Part shown: positions 51,201 through 62,400 of the stretch, piece by piece
How positions within the stretch are numbered: position 1 is the first letter of the stretch
Layout of the letters: every line of letters begins with the position of its first letter
Source of the DNA: Saccoglossus kowalevskii
Lineage: Eukaryota > Hemichordata > Enteropneusta > Harrimaniidae
Assembly (NCBI RefSeq): GCF_000003605.2
Contig: NW_003106602.1
Span: 367,343-431,342 of the forward strand
Direction of reading: 5' to 3'
DNA length: 64,000 bases
Made by a program: the position numbers and the translations under genes
Notes under the pieces: generated by a model
Database searches by the model: none
What the model saw: the letters and a program-made list of their open reading frames with translations, nothing else
What the model was told of the DNA's origin: nothing

Positions 51201-51988
51201 AGATGGGGGTGATGAGTTATGGAAGACAGCTAATGAGATGAGACAAGTGTTTTATACAATTGCCAGTCAAAGAACAGATGGAAGGAAAGTGATAAAATGA
51301 TTAGGTGAATGAGGGTTTAGGGAAAAGTGGAGTTGACAGGAAAAGTAATTGAAGAAGAGGGGTAGAAATTAAACAGGAGCATAAATGAAAGAAAAGGGAG
51401 AATAAGACAGCACATATATGAGAGGTGAAAGGGTTGTATAGGAGGGGCATTGAAAAAATATAAGTGGGTTGAGCGGGTATAAGAGGGGAGAGAGGGGTAT
51501 AGGAGGGGTTAAATGGGTATAGGAGAGATGAAAATGAGTTTAGAAGGGTTGAGAAAGGGTATAGGAGGGTTGAAAAGAAGAGCATAGAAGAGAAGGGAGG
51601 TGGTAGAGGAGGGGTGGAAGGAAAACTATAGGAGGGTACATACATGTATATCCAAGATGAGAGGAAAAGTACAGAGAGAATATAAGAAGGGTGGCACAGG
51701 GTGTTAGGAGGGGTGGAAATGAGTAACGATATATATGGGGGTGAGTGAGAATAAACAAGAGTGAATAGGCCATATGAAAGGGTGAGAAGAGAGTGTAGAA
51801 GTGTGGAACAGTTTACGTTATGTGTGAAGGGAGTATGAGAGGGTGAGCGGGATCTTACTTAAAATAGTACATACAATAATTATACAAACCTCTGGATATA
51901 AGGGATGGAATTGGACATCAGAAACAACATCAGTATGGCCAGTCAGTCTGTGTACATAGGTACCTGCTCTGATATCATATATGTATGC
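45212..51988 (-). CDS. WDR27: WD40-repeat protein, last two coding exons (WDR27-like), 5' part outside window or unrecognised
   Basis: Exon 51890-51988 (99 nt, phase 0) joins exon 45212-45262 (51 nt with TGA), giving 49 residues. The first exon reads AYIYDIRAGTYVHRLTGHTD, then VVSDVQFHPLYPE. The second reads LVTSSMDGKIRLYSDR and stop. GH, then a conserved Asp, then SSMDGKIRLY form one complete WD repeat closing a propeller. The layout matches what I remember of the WDR27 C-terminus (AYVYE, HRLAGHTDTV, LDGKL), and the neighbour is a thrombospondin, as for human THBS2-WDR27. WDR27 is an intracellular propeller protein of poorly defined function. The intron between the exons is 6.6 kb. The exon before AYIYD was not found up to 64000, so that intron exceeds 12 kb. 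WD40 membership is firm; the exact orthologue is less so. Confidence 0.75.
45263..47140 (-). other. Last intron of the WD40 gene, 3' portion
   Basis: No repeat array here. A possible alternative terminal exon (46690-46752) is listed among the findings. A G homopolymer lies near 46290-46300. Confidence 0.5.
47145..47370. repeat. Diverged three-copy tandem repeat, 77-91 bp
   Basis: CCCTTAGCAACAGTCATTACC, CCCTAGGAACAGTCATTACC and CCCTAGCAACCAGTATTACC mark three consecutive diverged units. The first two also share GGCAAGGCAAAAA. Confidence 0.75.
47976..49160. repeat. 157-bp satellite, about 7.5 copies in trimeric higher-order form
   Basis: The marker AATTAGAGAA (AATTAGATAA in the first unit) recurs at 48004, 48161, 48318, 48475, 48632, 48789, 48945 and 49102, a period of 157 or 156 bp. 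Three monomer types alternate in the order A-B-C-A-B-C-A-(B). They are marked by GGAATATAAAAGCAATTGGA, GTAATATCAAAGCAATTGGA and GTAATATCAAAGCAATCAGA. The 471-bp trimer is therefore the amplified unit. It lies in the last intron of the WD40 gene. No protein is encoded. Confidence 0.97.
49161..51300 (-). other. WD40 gene intron, unique sequence
   Basis: No gene is seen. A short TGTT microsatellite lies at about 50688-50712. Confidence 0.5.
51300..51860. repeat. Purine-rich tract with imperfect GGGTATAGGAGGGG motifs
   Basis: The plus strand is strongly biased to A and G for over 500 bp, with loosely repeated TATAGGAGGGG, GAGGGGTATAGG and GGGTTGAAAAG. The complementary strand gives Pro/Ser/Phe/Leu-rich frames (51301-51645, 51540-51773) that reflect composition only. 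Confidence 0.8.
51890..51988 (-). CDS. WDR27: WD40 gene, penultimate coding exon
   Basis: Acceptor ATTGCTTACAG, donor CAGAG|GTTTGT. It encodes 33 residues, the end of one WD blade (AYIYDIRAG) and the GH-start of the next (LTGHTDVVSDVQFHP). Confidence 0.85.
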
Positions 51989-52390
51989 CTGTAAGCAATA
52001 AAAATGACAATATTACAGAAATACTGGAATACAGAAAGATAAATATTAGCTACATGCAAGTTAATAGCTGAACCCTGAGAGTAAATTTTATTCCTTCACA
52101 TACCAGTAAAGTTGAAAAATAGTGAATGTCTACCTAACATCAAATCAAACAATTTTATGAAAGGTTAGATTACAATTGGTGTTGCATACACAGATGTAAA
52201 TTGTATGACTAGAGTCTAGCTATAAATAGACACAGTGACATACACAACAACATCCTGAGGAATGAAACAACACACACACAGCATGGTAGCCATGGAAACA
52301 ATGCCAATGACAATTATGCTATTCCGGTTATTTCAGTGAATTATCTGATATAGCTGACGTATATTAACAAGCAGCCTGTTGACTGATATA

Positions 52391-52700
52391 GTTTTTTTAA
52401 ACAAAATTGACAAAAATATTCACAAAAATTAGAGAACTGAAAATATTCTCACAAAATGAACAAACCTGACTAAGGGCTACTCAAGCTGTTTACATATAGA
52501 TAATCAAAGCAATGGGGCTTGCTGTTTAAAAGAAGTCAAAAAAAGAATTTTTTACCAAAATGACAATATTTCATCAAAATAGAGATTTGAAGATATCATC
52601 AAGAAATGAACAAGCTGAATGAGGTCCAAGCTAGATACATATATACCAAGTAAACAAGCAAGCGAACTTGACATTTTCAAGAAGAAGTTGAAAATGTAAA
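52391..52700. repeat. Two diverged monomers of the 157-bp satellite family
   Basis: AAAATTAGAGAACTGAAAAT, CACAAAATGAACAAACCTGA and AATCAAAGCAAT recur in satellite order. A second, more decayed unit starts near 52579. These copies are about 3.2 kb from the homogeneous array and across an exon from it. Confidence 0.8.
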
Positions 52701-52899
52701 GTTGATGCCAACAAACAACGCAAGAGGGACAATAAGTGTACAGTACACAGGTTTGAAATTGATTACACAAATTGTCACATGTTTGTTTCAAGTCAACACA
52801 GGCTACACCACCATATGTGAAACCAGGTGAGTCATTTCTTTATATCAAATCTAAGAGGTAAATATGTGATTTGGTAAACTGTAAAATTTGTCAAATAAC

Positions 52900-52965
52900 T
52901 TAAAGGGCAGTGGTCATGTGTGAGTTATGGCTCCAATAATAACAATGATGGCAACTTGGATTTTT
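52900..52965. mobile_element. Possible decayed end of the TTAA MITE family
   Basis: TTAAAGGGCAGTGGTCATGTG followed by AATGATGGCAACTTGG resembles the left end and the AAAGATGGCGACTTTG segment of the copy at 6389. No matching right end was found. Confidence 0.35.
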
Positions 52966-53314
52966 GTGTGGAGACTCTACCGATGCTTAACACGCTAATG
53001 CCAGGGTTGATTGTAACACATCAAAATCAGGTTTATGCTCAATATTATTTTGGACATATTGAACAATGAAACCTAATTACCTATAAACGTACATCTTCCG
53101 TTAATCTACAGTAAAAATTTGATATTTGATAACTCGGAAAATATTAGTTTATAACTGTGTATCACTGAGAAATTTCATTGAATGTGTAGCTATATAAAAA
53201 ATGCAATTGAAGTACAGACACAGTTATTGTATCAGATAATTTTGACACTTTCCAAAACCATTATGGAATTGTAATCATCTTGTCAATAAAATTAAATTTC
53301 TTGCTCCTTGCATG

Positions 53315-54765
53315 CACATGTTTATTAGATAGATCTGGTACACACATGCTCATTGGATAGATCTGGTACACATGTGGTCATTGAATAGATCTGGTACACA
53401 CATGCTCATTTAATAGATCTAGTACACACAAGCTCATTTAATAGATCTGGTACACACATCCTCATTGAATAGATCTGGTACACACATGCTCATTTAATAG
53501 ATCTGGTACACACAAGCTCATTTAATAGGTCTGGTACACACATCCTCATTGGATAGATCTGGTACACACATGCTCATTGGATAGATCTGGTACACATTTT
53601 CCATTGAATAGATCTGGTACACGCATGCTCATTTAATAGATCTGCTACACACAATCTCATTCAATAGATCTGGTACACACATGCTCATTGGATAGATCTG
53701 GTATATGCATGCTCATTGGATAGATCTGCTACACACAAGCTCATTGGATAGATCAGGTACACACATGCTCATTGGATAGATCTGGTACATGCATGCTCAT
53801 TGGATAGATCTGGTACACACAAGCTCATTGGATAGATCTGGTACACACTTGTCCATTGGATAGATCTAGTACACATTTTTCATTGGATAGATCTGGTACA
53901 CGCATGCCCATTGGATAGATCTGGTACACATTTTCCATTGGATAGATCTGGTACACACATGCTCATTGGATAGATCGGGTACATGCATGCTCATTGGATA
54001 AATCAGGTACACACTTGTCCATTGGATAGATCTGGTACACACTTGTCCATTGGATAGATCTGGTACATGCATGATCACTAGATAGATCTGGTACACACTT
54101 GTCCATTGGATAGATCTGGTAGATGCATGATCACTAGATAGATCTGGTACATTCATGATCATTGGATAGATCTGGTACACATGCTCACTGAATAACTCTG
54201 GTACACACATGCTCAATGGATAACTCTGGTCCACATATGCTCAATGAATAACTCTGGCACACACATACTCAATGAATAGATCTGGTACACACATGCTCAT
54301 TGGATAGATCTGGTACACACATGCTCATTGGATAAATCTGGTACACACTTGTCCATTGGATAGATCTGGTACACACTTGTCCATTGGATAGATCTGGTAC
54401 ACACTTGTCCAGTGGATAGATCTGGTACACACTTGTCCAGTGGATAGATCTGGTACACACTTGTCCAGTGGATAGATCTGGTACATGCATGATCACTAGA
54501 TAGATCTGGTACACACATCTCCATAGTATAGATCTGGTACACACATGCTCATTAGATAGATCTGGTTCACGCATGATCCTTGGATAGATCTGGTACACGC
54601 ATACTCATTAGATAGATCTGGTACACGCATACTCATTAGATAGATCTGGTACACGCATGATCATTGGATAGATCTGGTACACGCATGATCATTGGATAGA
54701 TCTAGTACACATGCTCACTGAATAACTCTGGTACACACATGCTCATTCTATAGATTTGGTATATC
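53315..54765. repeat. 28-bp satellite, about 51 copies
   Basis: Units read AGATCTGGTACACACATGCTCATTGGAT with scattered substitutions and retain an AGATCT core. As 28 is not a multiple of three, three consecutive units are read in successive frames, giving a 28-residue peptide period on the minus strand (frames 53866-54234 and 54269-54598). Sub-blocks share variants (CTTGTCCA, GCATGATC, TAACTCTGG), which shows local amplification. It lies in an intron of the WD40 gene. Confidence 0.97.
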
Positions 54766-57700
54766 AATATCACAATATCAAGTCTGATATACAGCTACTC
54801 AAAGGAACTACACACAGAATTAGGTCAAATAGAACACAAAAAAGCACCAAACTTGTTGACAATTAAGCAAGCCCTTGGTCACATGATTTGAACATCCAAT
54901 CACAAGCTGACTGGAGGGTCAGGAAGCTTGGACATAAACTATAATCTAAATACAAACACAGACAGAGACAACGACACAAAGTCTAAAGTTGAATAATCTA
55001 TTATCAAATCAGATTTATTGTTAATTATACGAGTAGTAAAAAACGAAACGCACAGGTGTAAAATGTTTATTTATTTCCATGTGAGAGTATTTTATGATAT
55101 CAAATACAACACAATTTTATTAGAAGTGTCAACTACCCGTCAGTTTTAGCTACCAAGTACCATACTTGCAAGCATGCACACAATGAAATGTGTCAAAATA
55201 CTTCAGTCACAACACTGTACAACTTAGTTTATCTCATTCTAAACATTGCTGAGATTGACAACTTCACACTGTCATAGCAACAGTGCAGGCCATATTAATT
55301 TCACATTAATTAATACCAAGTGACATATATTAGGAATTCATCTATTCTTCAGAACAACAAGTAAAAACTGCATTCGGAGATCTGGAGCCCAGTTGGTAGT
55401 AATGCTTGTCCCTTGGGGGCATTGAGATAATAGTAAATCAATCAACTAAAATCTGCTACTCATAAAGAAAGCAATATGCACTATGGACAGATACTGCGCA
55501 GCCCCTAGCTCCCACAAATGCTTGAAACAATAAACTAATTACTATAACAGTAATGACAACTGTCCGAAACATACATTGAAATAAGCATACTTAACCACAC
55601 GCTGAATTGCGTATCATGAGCCAAGAATACTGATACTCAAATAAAAGCTTATTGTCAGTCAGATCAAATGAACACTCTTGTCAAATACCACAGTCAGTTA
55701 AATTAACAAACTCTCAGCTGCTGGGGCAAGACATAATATTTTCAATACACAATTTTCTATGCTGTCTGGCTCTCTGTCTGGTTTGCACAGACATCTATAA
55801 ACACGGCTAAATCAAAAGTGTTGACTTCCTGTACGAAACAAAAAAAAACTCCACAACTATTTGCTAACAATAGGACACATAGACAAACCGTTTTTTACAC
55901 ATTGCCATCCTGGTCGCGTTGAAAAGACTAAGATTGCTAGCACACTCAAACTATTTGTAAGCGATGCAAAGATACAACATAAAGGAGATGTCCAAATCTC
56001 AACAACTTCCTGTAGACAAATTCCACTCATCCCATATGGCACACAAAATGAAAGCGATATCTACTTAACTTCTAGAAGATCTATGTTTAGCAGACAGGTT
56101 TATATCTGACAATGAGTGAACATGCTGCTCAAATCAATCATAAAGATCACAATTTTACATGGAAAAATGTACACATGCATGTTGTTAATGAAACATAATT
56201 AATTCAATCTTTGGGAATTTATTATCAATTTTAAACTACCATACTAATGGGCAGCACAGCAGTTATACATTATTTTAATCAATTAACAGTTATCAGTTTT
56301 AAACTTAAATTTGTGAAATCTTGCTTAAACCATTTCAACCACCGAATGAACAATATTACCCGAGCTATTATTCCTCCATACACTGTCACAAAAAATCTCA
56401 TCAGTTATTGGAGTCACAGAAGAGAGCAATCAATGAGGTATTTTAAAGACATCATTATATGGGTGTTGCCAGTATGCTAATGAGTCAAACAACTATTTTA
56501 ATAGAAAAAATATCTAGATAAATACTTTCGGTAAGAAATGTGAAACATGATCGACTGTGATCATTTCCCTTGGGTTACCAATAATAATATTTATACAGAG
56601 ATTTATTAAGTTATTTTAGTTGAGTACAATGGAAAATAATCTGTACAATTTGTTTTTTTCTTTGTTCTATCTCAATGATTTAAGTTTGTGTAATATACAT
56701 TTCATTTTACTACTATACCAGTATACCTGACTAGCCAGTAGAGTTAAAAATTGACACGACTTTAAAAGAAAGCTTCACATTATGGTGAATACTTTAAGGA
56801 AGCAAGAATCATAATGACATTGAAGTGCATATGCAAGTTCCTTTAATTCTGAAATTCAATCTGGTAAAATTAACATTTTAAATTGATTAATAAATCACTA
56901 ATCAGAAAATCACAAGAAAGTTATCAATTTTTACATTCAGATTAACAAACAGCAAATACAGTTTAGCTCCATTCCATGTCTTGGTTCACAGTTAATGCAG
57001 TTTATGACTCAAGCCGCAAGATTTACCACCAAGAATATAGTCAATATAGTCCAAAAGACCTATTTCAACTTTGGCAGTTCAGATCAAGGACATATGATGA
57101 AGGGCTTTAGTAGAATGATCTATGATCATATTCCAATATACATCAAAGGAGTAATTATATGGCTTGTAAATCAATAGATTAACTGACAGATATACTGGGT
57201 TTTTATTTTTGTGAGTCACAGCGTTACTTTCCTGTTACTTTCATAGTGTTACTTTCCTAGTGTTCACATTTCATTGGGACCTTTACGACATGATGTCAAT
57301 GACTGTAGCAAAATATCTCCTTAAGGAATCCAGCCAAATTGTCATATGACGAACCTTGATTAGTGCAAGAATTAATCAGTTCACCATACATGGAGATTTG
57401 ATCATCATAATTGCTACAATTTTATATCCATTTTACCATTAAAAAAAGAAAAAAAAATAGCCGGAAGCCATTATTACATAATGACAGGTTGAATTACTTG
57501 TTTAATATGACGGTTCCAAACGATTTACTATGACAGATGTAAACGTAAATTAATATGAAGCTTTCAAAGTTTATTGTTTTGTCAAATTAAACTATATTTC
57601 GAAAACTGGAAAGCGCTAGAATAGTTACGGTTAGCAGTAATGCAAAGAATGTGGGAATGGCATAAACAAAAACACAGTAGATTTCAAAATATACAATAGT

Positions 57701-58354
57701 TTTGAAGGACATATCCTTTTTACATGGTAGTAATTAGTTCCAGTAATTTGCAGCAGAGCTGGGAAGGTTACCGGTAGTCATTACACGTGTTAATGATATC
57801 CATGCTACTAATGGTTCCGAGAAATGATTTATATGCAAGAAAAAGTACTTATATTATTCTACAATTTCCACTTTTAACTGAGAGTTATGTGGTTCTTCAA
57901 GAAATACATTTCTACTCATCACTCATCTCATTTTGAAATTGACACTTTGTATTACATTAGGAACAAACTATTTCAAGGTAGGGGGTGAAGCACTGTCGGG
58001 TAGCATGACTTTCAAATTGTAACTGAATGCAGAAAATGTATGACTTTCATTACAGAATGAAGATTCAACAGAAGCCTTCAGAAAAGAATATGCAAATCAA
58101 AAAGCAAAATACCTAATTGTCATCGCAAAAAAAAAAATTATAAGGCATATTTTGTGTGTTGATCCAGGATACAATTTTGAGAACTTTTCAAAGAATACCA
58201 GGAATAAATAATGGCAAAACTGCAAATTATACATTTAAATATTCACTACCAAATATATAAAACGATTTTACTAAGATCTGTAGTCAACTAATCTCATCCA
58301 CTAATGATGCAAAGGAATTATAAAATTGTGTGATTTAAACAAGATCTTCACCAA
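54766..58354 (-). other. WD40 gene intron, no recognised exon
   Basis: Short frames on both strands (for example plus 55861-56109) have no family resemblance. A segment near 55380-55420 (GAGCCCAGTTGGTAG) vaguely resembles a tRNA A box, as in a SINE, but no B box is visible. Confidence 0.4.
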
Positions 58355-58720
58355 GTCATCTTAATTGCATACCCTTATATTTATCTACCCTTGATACTAT
58401 CTCTCATGAAGTATGTGATTTCATTGCACGATCTCAATGAGATTGTCATAGGTCATACATACCTTGCATACCTTTATCTTTATCCACCTTTGATATCATG
58501 TCTCATGATGTGTGATTTCATTGTGTTTTCAATGAAATTTTCATCATCTCACCCAAATTGCATACCCTTATCTTTATCCACCTTTGATACTATGTCTCAA
58601 GAAGTGCATGATTTCATTGTGTGATTTCAATGAAATTTTCATCATCTCACCCAAATTACATACCCTTATATTTACCTGCCTTTGATACTGTGTAATATGT
58701 CTCATGAAGTTTGTGCATTC
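58355..58720. repeat. 97-bp tandem repeat, four diverged copies
   Basis: ACCCTTATATTTATC / ACCTTTATCTTTATCC / ACCCTTATCTTTATCC / ACCCTTATATTTACC recur at 58371, 58470, 58564 and 58662. Each is followed by TTTGATA and TGTCTCA(T/A)GA. Confidence 0.9.
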
Positions 58721-58796
58721 ACAACGTTTCTTTTGATTCAACACAAGACAAGAGCCATCTAGATTTTCATGCCAACCATCCCATACAATCAAACTC
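58676..58796 (-). CDS. Possible exon, unassigned (40 codons)
   Basis: On the minus strand an AGTAGACAG acceptor and a CAG|GTAAATA donor bound 121 nt that read SLIVWDGWHENLDG and end HITQYQRQ. The VWD ending is reminiscent of a WD repeat, but it does not align with the part of WDR27 expected here, and the donor end falls inside the 97-bp tandem repeat. It may be chance. Confidence 0.25.
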
Positions 58797-59137
58797 CTGT
58801 CTACTCACATAAAACAAGTTATACAAGTCACTGTTAGAGTTGAATGAAAGGTTAAAAGGGTCCTGACATGGAAAAACAAAAATAGATATGAACAAGCTCA
58901 AACCATGACAACAGCCAAGATGTAAGTGAATAGAGCATTGTTGTTTGACACCTGTAACCTACACACTACCAAGCACCTGCTATGTTTATTAATATGTCAT
59001 GAACATTATCAGAATTATAATGATTAACTACTTTTTATTTTTTTAATACATCTCCCGGTAACATCACATATCTACGCAAACATATCACTAACTAACACGA
59101 CTACAGCAAGTTCAAAATTCATAACTTTGTTTCATTC

Positions 59138-59404
59138 GTAAATTATTCAACATCGCACATCTATTGGATACCGTTACATCGGCTCCCAGTCAATGCTCGA
59201 ATTAAGTACACAATTGCAGGCATGTGTTATTTATCAGTAATGGACACGGTGCCACATTATCTAGCCAACTCACTACATCGATACAATCCAGAGAGCTGTT
59301 TACGTTCTTCGTCAGACAATCGTATTCTTGTTAAAACACATGTTATGATAAAGAAATTCGGTAACCGATCGTTTACTCACTACGATTCGAATACTTGGAA
59401 TTAG
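59138..59404 (+). mobile_element. LINE remnant: C-terminal end of a non-LTR reverse transcriptase ORF
   Basis: The plus strand reads LHRLPVNARIKYTIAGMCY, then VPHYLANSLHRY and LRSSSDNRILV, then FGNRSFTHYDSNTWN and stop. This is the well-known tail of CR1/L2/Rex-type ORF2 proteins, where LHWLPV, APxYL, LRSS and FxxxAPxxWN recur. The catalytic FADD region is absent, so this is a dead 5'-truncated copy. Confidence 0.8.
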
Positions 59405-62400
59405 TTATCTTTTCACATTAAAAAATGAATGTCCTTCACTAAATTTTAAAACATCTATAGCAAGTCAGTTATGATTAATACTTTTTAACCAATTGTTGTA
59501 TGTGAATATTAATTTTCATACTTTATCCAAATTTAGTTATTTACTTTCATTATGTTATGTGCCTAGAGCTTTATTTATGAGAACAGGCAGGATACAAACA
59601 CTTCTTATTATTATTTTCACTGTAAATCATAATACACAATTGTTATCATTGTTTGAAAAATAGCCTTAAATGATCAAACATGCAATCCTTCAATTGAATT
59701 GAGACAAATTTATATGGTGGATTAAACTGACAAGGTAGCTATTTTACATCAGTAAACTATTCAGAGCACCTGTTCACACATTACATATTTTAACATGCCG
59801 TTCCCATACAATGCACCCCTTTTTTGTGTTTACAAAATGGCGGATCAAATCATCATGCTGTTGGCATCTTTTTTTGTAGATTCATTGTATCCAGCATAAA
59901 CCATTTCTGGTGTCAAATATTACCTCGTTTCCTCTACTAATTGAGCAAATAATTCAATGCTGTACTCAGGGCAGGGACCAACCCTTTCATAATGAGCTAA
60001 ACTGTATCAGGTTGACACCAGGGTTAATATTAACATACCCTGGTACCTATATTTTCCTGACATTGTATTATTACAACCACAGTCCCTCAACACGGTGTTG
60101 AGGGACTGTGTTACAACTAACTTTCTGGTACATGTGTAAACACCATTTTATATATAGTACTCATGTAAATCACAGCGGTATATCCATGATCTAAACTAAT
60201 CCAGATTTAAGACGCATACCCATATCCCATACTACCATATTTGAGCAATAATAAATATTGCAAAATGTTGGAATAATTCCCAGAATATTGATTTAACTGG
60301 ACATAATGTGAGGGGCCATGGGCAAGTGACTCCTTAAACACATCTCTCAACCAGACCACAAGTGGGCTTTCTCAGATCTTATCGATAAATCCAAAGTTGA
60401 ATTAATAAATCTTATTTAATAAATCTTATTTATTTATCTTATCGATAAATCCAAAGTTTTACCACCAACACAGAGCATTAACATTAAAAAAAAAACAAGT
60501 TTTTCTCATTTTTACAGTTATAATCAGTGGAATTTAACCACTTTTGGTTTAGGATGTACTTCTAATGAACAAATGTGGTACTAGTTGGACCCCTTCATTA
60601 TTTGAAATTATAATTTGGCTTTTTTCCCCTCAAGAAACTCAGCCACCTGGCAAGGAATGGTCATGTTGGTCGCTATTAATTGACACTATTAATCCACTTG
60701 TATGATTTAAATAACATCTGCACCTAGATAAAACTGAAAAATATATTCTGCAAGGAAAGTAAAAAAAAACAGAAAATTTTGAAAAAACACATTAAACAAA
60801 GGAAAGCAACAAACAATCCCCCTGTATATCACAGAACTATTTTCTTTAAGTGAAAAAGAAAACAATAATTTGTATAGAATTTCTATGATCATCCCTTTAG
60901 AGTTTGTAATAGAGGTCAGCCCCAATACAGACATGCTGACAATTTTGTGAATTACTGGCGAGTGCATCACGGGAGAGGGGGGTGTGGAGGGTGTTGAGCA
61001 AAAATCAACACCCTCGCATTGTGATGCTTCTGATGAAATACTTGCAAACAAATTCACAGAATTGTGGCGCATATCTGTATTTGCAATGCATTATCAAAGT
61101 AATATCTCAGAATGCAGGAAATACCATAGTGCACAGTGAACGCTGTTACAACAATATCCCCATACACCAACAAGACCAAGTCAGTTTTCACAGAATTTAT
61201 GGCAATAACAACGCTTGATTCGTTCAATATGTGGAGTTTCAACGCAATACCCATTCCGTGAGGGATGTGAATTAACTCAGGACTGTACGTGTTAAATGTG
61301 TTTTCATTCACAGTCAACTACAACATCAACGTGTGAGGCACATACCAACTTTACAAGGAAGAGAAATAAAATGCTTTACTTGTTCAATACACAATATATT
61401 ATGGTTTAGTCAGAATGATGGAATATACTATAGGAAGAATCTATGACTACATGTAATTGTTCGGAAGTCTATTAAGAAATTGACAATAACACAAATAAAT
61501 CTATTTGCATGTATGTGCTTTTTTATTTATTTAATATCAATGCCCAGACATTTACATGATCCCGATCAAAACTAGATTGTTCTCCTGATAAAACTTTGAT
61601 GTTTTCTAAATTCAATGTTATTTTGAATCAAACACATATTGCTTATGAAAGGTAATCAGATATTTCAAAGCTATAACTGTTGGTAGAATTACAAGACAAG
61701 AAAGTCAGGCATCCTCTATTGAATAACGAAATAAATGCACATGCATGTTTTCCCTCGAGTAAATTTTGAAAATATTTGAATCTGCATTTTTTGCAAAATG
61801 GCCACAAATCAGCCAATTAGAATCTGATTCATAAAATGAAATGATATGCACCAAGGTTCCATATGATGTTTTAGTATACATCATCTGGTTATGGAATGGC
61901 AGCATTAATGCTTTATTTTTGGTGCATTTTTACCACAAAAATAGCCACCTATTGATCATCTTAAATGGGTTTGCTAAACAAAAGTACTGATATATGTATC
62001 TTAAAATGTATAATGTTATATACAGTAATAGTTCTTGCTTTAGAACTCCTGAGTTCAAATTTTATTTTTGGCGAACGCCAAAAAAGATTTGATCATCCAA
62101 CCTTGGAAAAGTGTGCAACAGATTCAATGGGAAGATCAAATCCACTGGCCGAGATTCATTCATTATCAGATGCAGCTTCTTGGACTTTTTTCCTTTTTTT
62201 AAAGTCTGCAGGTGTTTGTGTACGACCGGGCCTGAATAGCTAATTAAATTGCCATAATGTTATTGTGAAACACTGCCCTGTCATAGAATATGGTATCTAT
62301 TCTCAACTTTGAGTATTCAAAATAAATGACACGCACGTAGAATGCGTTATGCGGTAGTTGTTATATCATATTGAATTGCCCAACTTCCTCACAACAATTG

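Larger units (their letters stand above)
51989..53314 (-). other. WD40 gene intron, first part
   Basis: Contains two diverged monomers of the 157-bp satellite (52391-52700) and a TTAA-MITE-like end at 52900. No exon is recognised. Confidence 0.5.

Noticed and set aside
51301-51773. Pro/Ser/Phe-rich minus-strand frames as membrane or secreted proteins
   Set aside because: They are translations of a polypyrimidine strand with no conserved motif.
53866-54598. Minus-strand frames with VYQIYPM / CVPDLSN / CTRSIQW repeats as a protein
   Set aside because: They are the three reading frames of one 28-bp DNA repeat.
55380-55440. tRNA gene or tRNA-derived SINE (GAGCCCAGTTGGTAG)
   Set aside because: Only an A-box-like word is present. 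There is no B box, clover-leaf or tail.
61965-62243. Plus-strand 92-codon frame and the basic minus-strand frame opposite (FKKRKKVQEAASDNE)
   Set aside because: Each strand offers a plausible short frame but neither has a convincing splice pair or known family. The basic run comes from a poly-T tract.
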